Below the pieces are notes generated by a model. That model saw only the letters and a list, made by a program, of their open reading frames with translations. It did not search any database and was not told where the DNA came from. The position numbers and the translations under genes were made by a program. Positions 16,644-26,268 of a stretch of DNA of 45,107 bases are shown in pieces. How positions within the stretch are numbered: the stretch's first letter is position 1; each line of letters starts with the position of its first letter. Origin of the DNA: Oceanicaulis sp. BBD 1991-10 (lineage in GTDB: Bacteria; Pseudomonadota; Alphaproteobacteria; Caulobacterales; Maricaulaceae); the NCBI GenBank assembly GCA_001657295.1, contig LYSW01000022.1, positions 40,321 to 85,427 on the forward strand, given 5' to 3'.

Positions 16644-18551
16644 CTAGGCGCGATCCGCGCCATCCGGTTCGTCCGGATCACCCGGCTCAGAGGCTGCCGC
16701 TTCAGGCGCCGCGGCGGCGAAAATCGGCACCACATTGTCGGGAAGCGGCGCCGCGGGTTTCAGCGTCTGCGCTGTGGCGGTCGGCGCGGCGGGCTCGGCC
16801 GGCGCCGGAGCCGATGCAGGTTCCGGCATCGGCGGCGGCGGCGGGAGCACGATGGCGCGCGAAGCGTAGCGCGGATCGGACCGCAGGCGCTCGGCCTCCT
16901 CCGGGTCAAGGCCCGCCGGCGCCGCGGCGTCCAGGTCGGACTTCTGTCCCTCCGCTTCACCGGAGCCTTCAATGGCGTCCCCGGCGCCGTCGGCTTCAGG
17001 CTTCGGGGCCGCTTCCGCTTCCGGAGCGGTTGAAACAGCAGCGTCGGCCGATGGCGGGTCTGACGCATCTTGAGCCGCGCCGCCGGCGTTTGCGTCGGCT
17101 TCGGCCTTGGCGTCCTCCCCGGCGTCTTCGGCGTCTGCGGCGTCGCTCTCGCGGTCGGCGACAGGGGCGGCCGCATCAGCCGGTTCCGCCGTCTCGGCCT
17201 GCGCTTCGGTCTCTTCAACCGGCTCAGCGTCGGGCGCCGCCTCAGCGGAAGCGTCTCCGTCCTCTTCAGCGCCGCCATCGGACGGACCGGGGTCCGCGGA
17301 CGCCGCCTCCACAGGGTTTTCGGCTGATGCATCGGCCGCTTCCGCGTCCGCATCAGGCGCGTCTTCATCTTGCGCGTCGGCTGTTTCGGCGTCCGCAGCC
17401 ATGTCTTCCGCCGCAGCGTCTTCGGGCCCGGATTCTTCCGGCGTCGCGCCTTCCGAAGCCGCCTCCTTCTGAGCCGCATCGTCCGGCGTCGCGTCGCTCT
17501 CAGATTCCGCCGCCTGGGCCGTCTGCGAGGCTTCATCCGCCTCCGGCGCTTCATCCTCGCCGCCCGGCTCGCGCAGCGACGCGGCGCTGGCGGCGACCGC
17601 CGGGCTTAGCGTCTCCGGGCCATTGTCGGCGTCTTCGTCCTCCGCCGCCGCCTCGTCCTCAACGGTTTCAGAGTCGCGCGCTTCTGCGACCGTGTCCTGC
17701 GGTCCCTGGCGCAATAGATGATCGGCCAGCACAGCAATCCGGCTTTCAAGCCGTGCGGCGTCCCGAATCCGGTTGGTGATCCCGCCCAACAAAAAGACCG
17801 CCGCAGCGACCGCCAGGCCGGAAAGCGCCGGCTCGGTCACACCGGCCACGCCGCCATACCCGATCGCCGCCAGCCCCAGCGCAAGCACGAAAAGCGGGGC
17901 CCAGAGCAGGCGCCAGGACCGCAGGAAATAAACCCCGAGCGTGGCGACCAGCACGCCGCCGCCGAACACCAGCGGCTGGGCCGCCGCCTCAAGACCGGGC
18001 GCGAAGCTTGAAATCTGAGCGGTCAGGGGCGCGGAAACCTCCGCGAAACTCCAGCCCGCCAGCATCGGCGCCAGGCCCGCGGCCAGCTCAGCGGCGTTGA
18101 AGCCTGGCGCCGCGCTGAATGTGGCGGGATCGACCTCCACCAGGAAGTCTCGAAGAAAGGGCCAGACCAGGACCAGCGCCGCCACGGCGAACAATCCCAT
18201 GGTCAGCGCCCAGTTGGCGGCGCGCGACACGCCGGCCCGCGCAAGAAGGCCAGGGGCGCCGGGATGGGTGCGTGTCCATCCGCCGCTGTCATGGTTCACC
18301 ACGGCGACAGGCCGCGAGCGCTGGGCCGGTCCGGCCTGCATCCGCAGCACGGTGGCGGTGTCTCCAGGCTCCAGGCGAAAGCTGCTGTCCATGAGCCGGA
18401 TCGTGTGCCGGGCGCCGTCGAAATCCTGCAGCCGCCGTTCATCGGACCGGGCCCGTGGGTCGGTGCCGACGACTTCGCCTTCAACGGCGTAGTAATCCAG
18501 TGATTTGCGGCCAAAGCGTTGGCCCGCATAAGCGGTCGGCAAGCTTGCCAT
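16644..18551 (-). CDS. Membrane protein with long acidic, Ala/Glu/Asp-rich disordered tail
   Basis: 635 residues in three parts. Residues 1-100 form a soluble, probably beta-rich N-terminal domain (EGEVVGTDPRARSDE, EPGDTATVLRM) ahead of the membrane part. About residues 112-258 carry around four transmembrane helices. Residues about 286-590 are a low-complexity stretch dominated by Ala, Glu and Asp, ending in a Pro/Ala-rich segment with PPPPPMPEP. I recognise no family. The tail should be disordered and strongly negative. Composition bias makes long false frames on the opposite strand. It is divergent from ahcY. Confidence 0.8.
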   Translation of the reverse strand: MASLPTAYAGQRFGRKSLDYYAVEGEVVGTDPRARSDERRLQDFDGARHTIRLMDSSFRLEPGDTATVLRMQAGPAQRSRPVAVVNHDSGGWTRTHPGAPGLLARAGVSRAANWALTMGLFAVAALVLVWPFLRDFLVEVDPATFSAAPGFNAAELAAGLAPMLAGWSFAEVSAPLTAQISSFAPGLEAAAQPLVFGGGVLVATLGVYFLRSWRLLWAPLFVLALGLAAIGYGGVAGVTEPALSGLAVAAAVFLLGGITNRIRDAARLESRIAVLADHLLRQGPQDTVAEARDSETVEDEAAAEDEDADNGPETLSPAVAASAASLREPGGEDEAPEADEASQTAQAAESESDATPDDAAQKEAASEGATPEESGPEDAAAEDMAADAETADAQDEDAPDADAEAADASAENPVEAASADPGPSDGGAEEDGDASAEAAPDAEPVEETEAQAETAEPADAAAPVADRESDAADAEDAGEDAKAEADANAGGAAQDASDPPSADAAVSTAPEAEAAPKPEADGAGDAIEGSGEAEGQKSDLDAAAPAGLDPEEAERLRSDPRYASRAIVLPPPPPMPEPASAPAPAEPAAPTATAQTLKPAAPLPDNVVPIFAAAAPEAAASEPGDPDEPDGADRA

Positions 18552-18821
18552 GGCGATGTCTACCCCTCGTCGAGCGCCCCGTTCCCCCCCGGGCCGGCCC
18601 GCTCTTCAGCATCACGATCAATTGCGCGCGCCTGCTTCATTTCGGCCCGCTGCAAGTGCTTAACGAAAGCTTATACAAGAAGCGGGCCGATTGCGGAACA
18701 CGGGTCTGGCCAAAACCTGCGCGATGGGCGTTTGCCAGCCTGAAGCTACAGCGCTATATGCCGGGCGACTTTTGCTCTCTGCGGCGTCCGCCGACTTTCC
18801 ACAACACACAAGGCTATCTCC

Positions 18822-20243
18822 ATGACCCTTCTCACCGCCGCCGCGGCCTCCGGCGAGGACCGCTATGTCAAAGACCTGAGCCTGGCCCATTGGGGGCGCC
18901 TGGAAATCGAGATGGCCGAGATCGAGATGCCCGGCCTGATGGCGCTGCGTGAGGAGTATAAGGGTCAAAAGCCGCTGGCCGGCGCGCGGATCGCGGGCTC
19001 GCTGCACATGACGATCCAGACCGCCGTGCTGATCGAAACGCTGGTTGAGCTTGGCGCGGATGTGCGCTGGGCGTCGTGCAACATCTTCTCCACCCAGGAC
19101 CACGCCGCCGCGGCGATCGCCGATCGCGGCATTCCGGTTTTCGCCTACAAGGGCGAAACCCTTGAGGAATACTGGGAATACGCCGACGCCATCTTCCACT
19201 GGCCGAACGGCGAAACCGCCAACATGATCCTGGATGATGGCGGCGACGCGACGCTCTATCTCCAGCTCGGCGAAAAGGCGGAAGCCGATCCGTCCATCCT
19301 GGGCGAACCGAAATCGGAGGAAGAGCAATTCCTCTTCCAGACGATCCGCAAGCGCATCGAAATGTCGCCGGGCTGGTTCGCCAAAGCCAAGGCCGCGATC
19401 CAGGGCGTGTCCGAAGAAACCACCACCGGCGTGATGCGGCTGTATCAGATGGCCAAGCGCGGCGAACTCGCCTTCCCGGCCATCAATGTCAACGACTCGG
19501 TGACCAAGTCGAAATTCGACAATCGCTATGGCTGCCGGGAAAGCCTGGTGGACGCCATCCGTCGCGGCACCGACCTGATGATGGCCGGCAAGACCGCCGT
19601 GGTCTGCGGCTATGGCGATGTCGGCAAGGGCTCGGCGGAATCGCTGGCCCAAGCCGGCTGCCGGGTCTCGGTCACTGAAGTCGATCCGATCTGCGCTCTG
19701 CAGGCCGCCATGGACGGCTTCGCTGTGGTTCAGCTGGAAGACGTGATCGGCGATATCGACATCGTCGTCACCGCCACCGGCAATAAGGACGTCGTCACCG
19801 TCGACAATATGCGCGCCATGAAAAACATGGCGATCGTCTGCAATATCGGCCATTTCGACAATGAGATTCAGGTCGAGGCCCTGCGGAACTTCCAGTGGAC
19901 CAATGTGAAGCCGCAGGTCGATCTCGTCGAATTTCCCGAAGGCAACAAGATCATCCTTCTGTCCGAAGGCCGCCTGGTGAATCTGGGCAACGCCAACGGC
20001 CATCCCAGCTTCGTGATGTCGGCCAGCTTCACCAACCAGGTGCTGGCCCAGATCGAGCTGTGGACCCGCGGCGACCAGTATGACAATCAGGTCTATATCC
20101 TGCCCAAGCATCTCGACGAGAAAGTCGCGGCGCTCCATCTGCCCAAGCTGGGCGCCAATCTCACGGTGCTGAGCGAAGAGCAGGCCGATTATATCGGCGT
20201 CGAGCAGACCGGCCCGTTCAAGGCCGAGCACTACCGCTACTAA
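18822..20243 (+). CDS. ahcY: Adenosylhomocysteinase
   Basis: 473 residues. It hydrolyses S-adenosylhomocysteine to adenosine and homocysteine, keeping methyltransferases active. Visible signatures are [16 protein letters not shown] near the N-terminus, SVTKSKFDN, the NAD-binding loop [10 protein letters not shown] beginning at residue 263, [10 protein letters not shown], and the C-terminal KAEHYRY that completes the partner's active site. It is a cytosolic tetramer in the family. The gene stands alone with its own terminator. I looked for an SAH riboswitch in the 270-base leader and saw no convincing one. Confidence 0.98.
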   Translation: MTLLTAAAASGEDRYVKDLSLAHWGRLEIEMAEIEMPGLMALREEYKGQKPLAGARIAGSLHMTIQTAVLIETLVELGADVRWASCNIFSTQDHAAAAIADRGIPVFAYKGETLEEYWEYADAIFHWPNGETANMILDDGGDATLYLQLGEKAEADPSILGEPKSEEEQFLFQTIRKRIEMSPGWFAKAKAAIQGVSEETTTGVMRLYQMAKRGELAFPAINVNDSVTKSKFDNRYGCRESLVDAIRRGTDLMMAGKTAVVCGYGDVGKGSAESLAQAGCRVSVTEVDPICALQAAMDGFAVVQLEDVIGDIDIVVTATGNKDVVTVDNMRAMKNMAIVCNIGHFDNEIQVEALRNFQWTNVKPQVDLVEFPEGNKIILLSEGRLVNLGNANGHPSFVMSASFTNQVLAQIELWTRGDQYDNQVYILPKHLDEKVAALHLPKLGANLTVLSEEQADYIGVEQTGPFKAEHYRY

Positions 20244-20268
20244 GCGGCGAACGCGCTTCAAAAAAGGA

Positions 20269-20296
20269 CCCCGCCGGTTCGCGCCGGCGGGGTTTT
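20269..20296 (+). terminator. Rho-independent terminator after ahcY
   Basis: A 9-bp GC stem, CCCCGCCGG (20269-20277) with CCGGCGGGG (20284-20292), encloses a 6-base loop and is followed by TTTT. A run of A residues precedes it, so it may also terminate the convergent lipoprotein gene. Confidence 0.92.
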
Positions 20297-20315
20297 CCGT
20301 TTGGGCTCGAGCCCG

Positions 20316-20801
20316 CTAGTCTCGGTTGGCCCGGTTATCGTTGGGCCCGAGGCTGTAGGTGTGCTGAAACCGGCATTCGACCGCCGGACGGGCCGCGCCG
20401 TCGCCTTCATACGCGAAACTCGATTGACTGAGCGCTTCGGCGACGGTTTTCGGCGCTTCGCGGTAGGAGGCATGGGAGGTGTACCACATCGGCTCGACCA
20501 GCCGGATGTTTACGATCGAACCGTCTTCGAGGATGGTGTAGGACATCGTCACCGGTATGTCTCGGAATCCGTTCTCGAAATCACCAACGTCGGATAACAG
20601 GAACCGGACCAGGCGGCTGGACCATTCAGGGACGTGAAACTCATCGAACCGCCAGTCGTCGCATTGTGAAAAGGGAGCCGCGACGTCAACCGGGCGATAG
20701 GTGCCGCCGAATTCGACACGCTCAGACCTTGGCGGACTTGCGCAGCTGGCAAGCATGGCGGCGGCGGTTGCGATTACCAGAACGCGAGAAATTAGCGCCA
20801 T
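20316..20801 (-). CDS. Small lipoprotein with a weak TonB C-terminal-like domain
   Basis: 161 residues from the ATG at 20801, chosen because AAGGAGGT lies five bases before it. A lipoprotein signal peptide ends in the lipobox LASC with lipidated C20. The mature part contains DIPVTMSYTILEDGSIVNIRLVEP and a late FRFQHTYSL-like strand (here CRFQHTYSL), which resembles the beta-alpha-beta core of TonB C-terminal domains. There is no TonB transmembrane anchor or proline spacer. It is divergent from another small lipoprotein with a clearer TonB_C domain. Function is unknown. Confidence 0.75.
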   Translation of the reverse strand: MALISRVLVIATAAAMLASCASPPRSERVEFGGTYRPVDVAAPFSQCDDWRFDEFHVPEWSSRLVRFLLSDVGDFENGFRDIPVTMSYTILEDGSIVNIRLVEPMWYTSHASYREAPKTVAEALSQSSFAYEGDGAARPAVECRFQHTYSLGPNDNRANRD

Positions 20802-20829
20802 GCGCACCTCCTTCTATGGAATTTCGTGT

Positions 20830-21279
20830 ATGAGAAGTGTATCGATCGTACAACTCCTAATATTTTGTGGGTTTATCCTGTCCGCGTGCGGCGATCGCGG
20901 GACGATCAGCCCGATCGCCGATCCCCGGGACCGTCCCTTCATCGCCAGCAGCGACATGCCGGTGCCGCCCAATGTGGATCGCGCCGCAGACACCGAAGGC
21001 TGCGTCGGCGACCCCGTGGCCGCAATCTCCGCCGACCTGCCGCAATATCCCGCCCGGGGCTGGTCGCGTGGTCTGCAGGGCTGGTCCATCGTCCAGTTCG
21101 ACGTGGCCCCGGCGGGCGATACGACCGGGGTGCGGATCGCCCGCGGCGTTCCCGGCGGGAGTTTTGACCGCGAGGCGCGCCGCGCCGTCGAATCATGGCG
21201 CTTCCAGTCCTCCGAGCGCGGCTTGACCGGCTGCGTGGTCTTATTCGAATTCACGCAGGGCCTGGTCAGAATCCGCTGA
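20830..21279 (+). CDS. Small lipoprotein with TonB_C-like domain
   Basis: 149 residues. The signal peptide ends in FILSAC, making C20 the lipidated residue. The mature protein carries a TonB_C pattern: QYPARGWSRGLQGWSIVQFDV, a VRIARGVPGG turn, FDREARRAVESWRF and a final VVLFEFTQG strand. It lacks the N-terminal helix and Pro-rich spacer of true TonB, so it is not expected to energise outer-membrane transporters. The start at 20830 best fits the signal peptide; an in-frame ATG at 20800 is possible but without a visible ribosome-binding site. Divergent partner at 20316-20801. Confidence 0.75.
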   Translation: MRSVSIVQLLIFCGFILSACGDRGTISPIADPRDRPFIASSDMPVPPNVDRAADTEGCVGDPVAAISADLPQYPARGWSRGLQGWSIVQFDVAPAGDTTGVRIARGVPGGSFDREARRAVESWRFQSSERGLTGCVVLFEFTQGLVRIR

Positions 21280-21306
21280 CGCTTACACTGCGGTCGCGCT
21301 CGGATT

Positions 21307-21323
21307 CACCTTCCGGTAAGGTG
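21307..21323. repeat. Short hairpin between the lipoprotein gene and divL
   Basis: CACCTT (21307-21312) pairs perfectly with AAGGTG (21318-21323) around a CCGGT loop. There is no T-run, so it is not a standard terminator. It could be a weak terminator or a regulator site for divL; I cannot distinguish these. Confidence 0.3.
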
Positions 21324-21397
21324 TGATTCGTCAGCGCACGGCGCAGCTGGACCCGACCCTGAAACCAGCCGCGCCAAACGGGGTGAGAGATCGCGTC

Positions 21398-23881
21398 ATG
21401 ACCGTCGCCGAACCGGTTCAACTCGCCACATTGATCGTCACCGGGGGCGCGGTCGCCTTCGCGCTTTCGGCCGCCGTCTGGGCGCACCGGCTCACCGCCG
21501 GCGCGCGCCGCGCCCGCGTCGAATGGCGCCGCCGGCTGATCGCGGCGGACGACCGCGCAGTTCGGGCGGAAAGCGTCTTCGCCGCCCATCCCGGTCTCGT
21601 GCTGGTGTGGGATGCGCCGCCCAGGGACGAAGCGTCGGGCTGGGGCGAACCGGCCGTTCACGGCAGCCCGGCGGCTCTGGCCTCCATGGTCAGCTTTGCA
21701 GACCTCTCGGCTGGCGCGGCGGTGAGCGGCGGCGCTGCTGCGGAGATATTGGACGGACTGGCGGACTTCGACGCGCGCACCTCGGGCGGCGAGGTCACCA
21801 GCCTGCGTGTGCGCATGACCGCCCTGATCGAGGCGGGGCAGGCTTTCTCCGTATCCATTCTGAGCCCGTCGGGCCGGATCATCGAGGCGGACGGCCGGCC
21901 CGCCGGCCGGCGCCTGGTGCTCTGGCTCACCGATCCTGCGATCCGCGGCCTGGACGCTGCGGGCAATGCCGGCGGCGTCGTCACTGAAGACAGAGGCGCC
22001 GCTGAAGAAACACTGGCCCTGGCCGAAGCCCTGGGCCGCGCGCCGGCGCCGGCCTGGCGGATGAACGCCGCGGGCCGGCTGATCTGGGTGAACGCCGCCT
22101 ATTCCGAAGCGGTGGAGACCGAGACGCCCAGCGCCGCCGTGAGCGAACAGGTGTTGCTGGAGCCAGGACTGTCGGACCTCGCGCGCGAGGCGCTCGGCGG
22201 CGGTCAGGCCCGCACTCTCGTGCGCGGCGCGGTCGCGAAGGGCGAGCGGCGGATCTTGCGCTTCATGGTGTATCCCATCAGCGGCGCGGCGGTGGGGTTT
22301 GCAGTTGACGTCACCGAAGGCGAAGAGGCCAAAGCCGCGCTCAAGCGCTTCCGTCAGGCGCACGACGAAACGCTCAATCACATGGCCGAGGCGGTCGCGA
22401 TCTTTGATCGGGCCAAGCGCCTGGTTTTCTATAACCGCGCTTTCGCGAGCCTGTTTGACCTGGAAGAAGCATTCCTCAACGAACGCCCGGTGCATGCCGC
22501 GCTCCTGGACCGGTTGCGGGAAAAGCGGCGTTTGCCCGAGCAGGCCGATTACACCGAGTGGAAGCGCGCGGAGCTGGCCCATTACGACGCGGCGCCGGGC
22601 GTGGATCAGCCTGATGAATTATGGCCGCTGCCGGACGGGCGCACGCTCAGGGTGGCGCGCCAGCGCCACCCGCTTGGCGGCGTCTTGCTGATCTTTGAAG
22701 ACATGACCGATCAACTCGCCCTGCAGGCGCAGTACAACACGCTGATCAAGGTGCAGCGCGCGACGCTGGACAAGCTGCACGAGGCGGTGGCGGTCTTCAG
22801 TTCCGATGGCCGGTTGACCCCCCTGAGGAACGCCGCCTTCGAGACCCTTTGGGCGCTGGAGGCGGACCGGCTCGAGAACGCGCCGTTCGATCAGGTCGCC
22901 GAGGCCTGCGCCGACCTCTTCCCGGACAGCACCGCCTGGGCGGACCTGAAGGCCCGCGTCACCGATCCGTCGCCGGAAGCGCGCAAGCCGGTCACCGGCG
23001 AAATCCGGCGCAAAGACGGATCGGTCCTCACCTTCCTGACCCGGCCCCTGCCGGACGGCGCGACATTGATCGCCTGGGACGACATCACTGATTCACGGCG
23101 CATTGAAGCGGCCCTGCTCGACCGCGCCGAGGCCTTAGAGGCGTCCGAACGGATCAAGAGCGAGTTCGTTGAGCATGTGAGCTATCAGCTGCGCACCCCG
23201 CTCACCACCATTCACGGCTACGCCGATCTTTTGGCGGGCGGCTTCGCCGGCGAGCTGAACGAGCGCCAGGGCGAACATATGGGCGCCATCCAGGCCGCCT
23301 CGGCCCAGCTCGGCAAGCTGATCGACGATATTCTCGATATCGCCGCGATCGACGCCGGCCAGCTGGAGCTTGAACTTGGCGATGTCAGGCTGGGCGAGGT
23401 GGCGGCCTCAGCCGCCGATCTGATCGCCACGCGCGCCGAACATGGCGGCGTGAAGCTGAGCATCGTCGCCGGCGGCGCGGATGAACCGATCCGAGCGGAC
23501 GGCACGCGGCTCAAACAGGTGCTCTACAATCTGCTCACCAATGCGCTCGACCATGTCGGCGTCGGCGGGGTGATCGAGATCGGCGCCGATGTGCAGGACG
23601 GCGAAGCCCGCCTCTGGGTGGCCGATGACGGCGAAGGCATCGCGCCCGACCGGCAGGCCAAGATCTTCGAGCGTTTTGAACGCGGCGAAGGCGGCGGAGC
23701 GGGCCTCGGCCTGGCTTTGGTCAATGACATCATCCGCCTGCATGGCGGCTGGGTGGCGCTGGAAAGCGCGCCCGGCGAAGGCGCGCGGGTGACCTGTCAC
23801 CTGCCGGTCGCGGCTGCGCCGGACCATGCCGCGCCGGAGCTGGATCTGCCGTCGCGGGCGGGCGCGGGCCCGTCGAGCTAG
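21398..23881 (+). CDS. divL: DivL-type PAS-containing pseudo-histidine kinase (tyrosine at the phosphoacceptor site)
   Basis: About 827 residues from the ATG at 21398. An N-terminal transmembrane helix (about residues 8-30) is followed by several PAS-like regions (about 50-570), the dimerisation domain, and a HATPase domain with an N-box ([11 protein letters not shown]), DDGEGI and GAGLGLALV. In the H-box the expected histidine is tyrosine ([12 protein letters not shown]596, codon 23183-23185), the hallmark of DivL. In Caulobacter, DivL acts at the cell pole, binds the phosphorylated form of DivK and controls CckA, and hence CtrA activity. ahcY lies nearby, as in other alphaproteobacteria. 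A longer GTG-initiated frame from 21323 is less likely. The stop overlaps the convergent bioB stop. Confidence 0.9.
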   Translation: MTVAEPVQLATLIVTGGAVAFALSAAVWAHRLTAGARRARVEWRRRLIAADDRAVRAESVFAAHPGLVLVWDAPPRDEASGWGEPAVHGSPAALASMVSFADLSAGAAVSGGAAAEILDGLADFDARTSGGEVTSLRVRMTALIEAGQAFSVSILSPSGRIIEADGRPAGRRLVLWLTDPAIRGLDAAGNAGGVVTEDRGAAEETLALAEALGRAPAPAWRMNAAGRLIWVNAAYSEAVETETPSAAVSEQVLLEPGLSDLAREALGGGQARTLVRGAVAKGERRILRFMVYPISGAAVGFAVDVTEGEEAKAALKRFRQAHDETLNHMAEAVAIFDRAKRLVFYNRAFASLFDLEEAFLNERPVHAALLDRLREKRRLPEQADYTEWKRAELAHYDAAPGVDQPDELWPLPDGRTLRVARQRHPLGGVLLIFEDMTDQLALQAQYNTLIKVQRATLDKLHEAVAVFSSDGRLTPLRNAAFETLWALEADRLENAPFDQVAEACADLFPDSTAWADLKARVTDPSPEARKPVTGEIRRKDGSVLTFLTRPLPDGATLIAWDDITDSRRIEAALLDRAEALEASERIKSEFVEHVSYQLRTPLTTIHGYADLLAGGFAGELNERQGEHMGAIQAASAQLGKLIDDILDIAAIDAGQLELELGDVRLGEVAASAADLIATRAEHGGVKLSIVAGGADEPIRADGTRLKQVLYNLLTNALDHVGVGGVIEIGADVQDGEARLWVADDGEGIAPDRQAKIFERFERGEGGGAGLGLALVNDIIRLHGGWVALESAPGEGARVTCHLPVAAAPDHAAPELDLPSRAGAGPSS

Positions 23882-24891
23882 GCGCCGGGCGCCTGCGCCC
23901 GCCTCGCCGCTCCGGCTTCATCGCCCTCCAATCCCAGCGTTTCAAACAGAGCGCCGTCGCTGGCCAGCTCCGGATTGGGGGTGGTGAGCAATTCATCGCC
24001 GACGAAGATCGACGCCGCGCCCGCCAGGAAGCACAGCGCCTGCAGCTCTCTGGACATGGATTCCCGCCCGGCGGACAGGCGCACCACGCTTTGCGGCATG
24101 ATCAGGCGCGCGGTTGCGATCGCGCGGACGAACTCGACACCGTCCAGCGGCTCTGAACCGGACAGCGGCGTGCCCGCCACGTCTACCAGATGGTTGATCG
24201 GGACGCTTTCCGGGTGCGGCGTCAGATTGGCCAGCTCGGTGAGCAGACCGATCCGGTCGGACTGGGTCTCACCCATGCCGATGATGCCGCCGCAGCAAAC
24301 CTGGATGCCGGCGCCGCGCACCCGCGCGAGCGTATCAATCCGGTCCTGCCAGGTGCGGGTCGTGATGATCTTGGCATAGTATTCCGGCGAGGTGTCGAGA
24401 TTATGATTGTAGAAATCAAGGCCGGCTTCCGCCAGCCGCTCGGCCTGGCCGTCCTCCAGCATGCCCAGGGTCATGCAGGTCTCCAGACCCAAGGCTTTAA
24501 CGCGCTCGATCATCTCGATGATCGCCGGCTCGTCGCGCGCCTTCAGGTCGCGCCAGGCCGCCCCCATGCAAAACCGTGTCGCCCCGCCGGCCTTGGCCTG
24601 TTTGGCCTTCGCCTCCACAACCGCCGGGTCCATCAGTTTCGACGCTTTCAGGCCCGTGTCGAAATGGGCGGATTGATTGCAATAGCCGCAATCCTCTGCG
24701 CAACCGCCCGTCTTGATCGACAATAGACGTGATTTCTGCACCTTGTTGGGATCATGAACGTGGCGGTGCAGGCTTTGAGCGGCAAACATCAAATCGTTGA
24801 ACGGAGCGTTGTGAATCGCTTCGACCTCGGGCCGCGTCCAATCAAAACGGGCTTCCTTGAGGGCAAGCGGGTCGGCTAGAAACGCAGTCAT
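23878..24891 (-). CDS. bioB: Biotin synthase
   Basis: 337-residue radical SAM enzyme that inserts sulfur into dethiobiotin. The radical SAM [4Fe-4S] cluster ligands are C64, C68 and C71 ([13 protein letters not shown]). Further family motifs visible are [23 protein letters not shown] and RLSAGRE; the Cys and Arg there help bind the [2Fe-2S] sulfur donor cluster. No other biotin genes are in the window, so it is an orphan bioB. Its start codon overlaps that of the divergent VanZ-like gene. Confidence 0.97.
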   Translation of the reverse strand: MTAFLADPLALKEARFDWTRPEVEAIHNAPFNDLMFAAQSLHRHVHDPNKVQKSRLLSIKTGGCAEDCGYCNQSAHFDTGLKASKLMDPAVVEAKAKQAKAGGATRFCMGAAWRDLKARDEPAIIEMIERVKALGLETCMTLGMLEDGQAERLAEAGLDFYNHNLDTSPEYYAKIITTRTWQDRIDTLARVRGAGIQVCCGGIIGMGETQSDRIGLLTELANLTPHPESVPINHLVDVAGTPLSGSEPLDGVEFVRAIATARLIMPQSVVRLSAGRESMSRELQALCFLAGAASIFVGDELLTTPNPELASDGALFETLGLEGDEAGAARRAQAPGA

Positions 24892-25345
24892 GGGTCAAAA
24901 GTCCATTTCAAATCAAGGCGCGCAGCCTAGGCAGGGCGCCAAGGCGGGGCAAGCATTCCGGCGCCGCGCCGCGCTTTCGCGCCGGGAGGCGCGCGGGGCG
25001 CTGTTCATCGCGATTTTGATCGTCACCGTGGCGGCCACGCTGCCCGGCGCGGAGGGCCGGCCGACCCTGATCGGCTGGGACAAGCTGGACCATGTCGCCA
25101 GCTTCGCTGCGCTCGCCCTGCTGGCGCGCAGCGGCTGGCCGGAACGGTCCCGCTGGATACCGGCCGCAGCCCTTTTCGCCTACGGAATCGGTCTTGAAGT
25201 CGTGCAAAGCACCGAGTTTGTCGGGCGCACCGCCTCCATCTCCGACCTCGCAGCGAACGCGATCGGGATCGCGCTCGGCCTCGCGCTGGCGTTCTGGCTC
25301 GGCCGGGTGGCGCGGACCCTGAAATGGCTGCCGCTGCGCCGCTAG
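24890..25345 (+). CDS. VanZ-like membrane protein
   Basis: About 151 residues. After a basic N-terminus there are three to four hydrophobic helices with the VanZ-family features [16 protein letters not shown], a GLEVVQ segment and [15 protein letters not shown]. VanZ-type proteins are small inner-membrane proteins, some linked to glycopeptide resistance, most without known role. The start at 24890 shares its ATG bases with the bioB start on the opposite strand and has no clear ribosome-binding site, so the true start may be downstream. The DUF3445 gene begins 4 bases after its stop. Confidence 0.75.
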   Translation: MGQKSISNQGAQPRQGAKAGQAFRRRAALSRREARGALFIAILIVTVAATLPGAEGRPTLIGWDKLDHVASFAALALLARSGWPERSRWIPAAALFAYGIGLEVVQSTEFVGRTASISDLAANAIGIALGLALAFWLGRVARTLKWLPLRR

Positions 25346-25349
25346 CCCG

Positions 25350-26144
25350 ATGCGCCCGCCGCCCCACGCTCCTTACCGCGCCGGCGCGCCGCGCTTCACG
25401 CCCGCGCTCCGGCCGATCGCTCCGGCGGCCTGGCTGACCCCGGATACCGAGGCGCATGTCCTGGACTGGAAGCGCGAATGGCTCGCTCAGCCCGGCGCGG
25501 TGTTTCGGCAATCGCCTCAGGGCGACGCGGCGGCGGCTGAGGCTGCGCGACAGGTGGGCGCTGCCCTGGGGGCGCCGGCCGGCGACTTGGTCACCGCCTC
25601 GGCGCTGGTCAGCGACGACCTCGTCGTCATGGCGCCGGAGGCGGGCGGCTGGGTCTGCCGGGCCCTGACGCTGACGGCGCCGACTTTCTTTTCGATCGAC
25701 GACGCCTTCGGGCGCGATCTTTTAGCCCTGCACGGTCCTGTGCCCGATGGCGCACGGCTGGCGCAACGCATCGGCCGCGTGTTCGACGGCTTGCGGCCGG
25801 GCCTCGCGCTGGAGCGTTTCAACTGGACGATCCAGTGCGGGCCGGAGCGCCGCGCCCCCGACGCTGCGCCCCTGCGGGCGCGGGCGCGGACGCTGGCGTT
25901 GGACCAGGGCGAAGAGACGCTGCATTTGCGGGTGGAGCGACAGACCATCTCCAAGCTGCCGCAGACCGGTGCGGTCCTGTTCACGATCCGCGTCTGTCTG
26001 GACCCGTTAAGCGCGATTCCGGTCCAGAACCGGGCAAGTCTGGGGCAGGCCTGGCGGACGCTCGGTGCGACGGGCCGGGCCTATAAGCGCTGGGACGTGA
26101 TGGAACAGCTGACCGCCGCGGTGTTTGACCGTTGGGGCGTCTGA
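25350..26144 (+). CDS. DUF3445 protein, haem-dependent oxidative N-demethylase-like
   Basis: 264 residues. The family core is visible: an ALERFNWTIQCGP segment, then HLRVERQTISKLPQTGAVLFTIRVCLDPL. DUF3445 proteins are related to the alpha subunit of haem-dependent oxidative N-demethylase (HODM), which oxidises secondary amines such as dimethylamine. Here the other subunits are not adjacent, so activity on amines is only suggested by family. It probably forms an operon with the upstream VanZ-like gene (4-base gap). Confidence 0.82.
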   Translation: MRPPPHAPYRAGAPRFTPALRPIAPAAWLTPDTEAHVLDWKREWLAQPGAVFRQSPQGDAAAAEAARQVGAALGAPAGDLVTASALVSDDLVVMAPEAGGWVCRALTLTAPTFFSIDDAFGRDLLALHGPVPDGARLAQRIGRVFDGLRPGLALERFNWTIQCGPERRAPDAAPLRARARTLALDQGEETLHLRVERQTISKLPQTGAVLFTIRVCLDPLSAIPVQNRASLGQAWRTLGATGRAYKRWDVMEQLTAAVFDRWGV

Positions 26145-26210
26145 GCCGGATCTGTCATCCGCCCTTTTCCTGCGGATTCACGCCGTGAGTGCAGAAAGAT
26201 CAGGCCGCCC

Positions 26211-26240
26211 AAAAAAGAAAGGGCGCGGTCGCCCGCGCCC
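26211..26240 (-). terminator. Rho-independent terminator of the AGCS symporter gene
   Basis: Read on the minus strand, GGGCGCG pairs with CGCGCCC around a six-base loop (plus-strand 26221-26240), followed by TTTCTTTTTT (26211-26220). It lies 28 bases after the symporter stop at 26269. Confidence 0.88.
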
Positions 26241-26268
26241 CTTCCCTTCATCGGTGTGATCGAAGTGA

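Noticed and set aside
16814-17779. Arg/Pro-rich frames opposite the acidic tail
   Set aside because: They arise from the repetitive GC-rich codons of the Ala/Glu/Asp tail read in other frames; no independent evidence of translation.
18552-18821. Possible SAH or SAM riboswitch in the ahcY leader
   Set aside because: I found no conserved riboswitch core by eye, only isolated GC-rich pairings. A covariance-model search would settle this.
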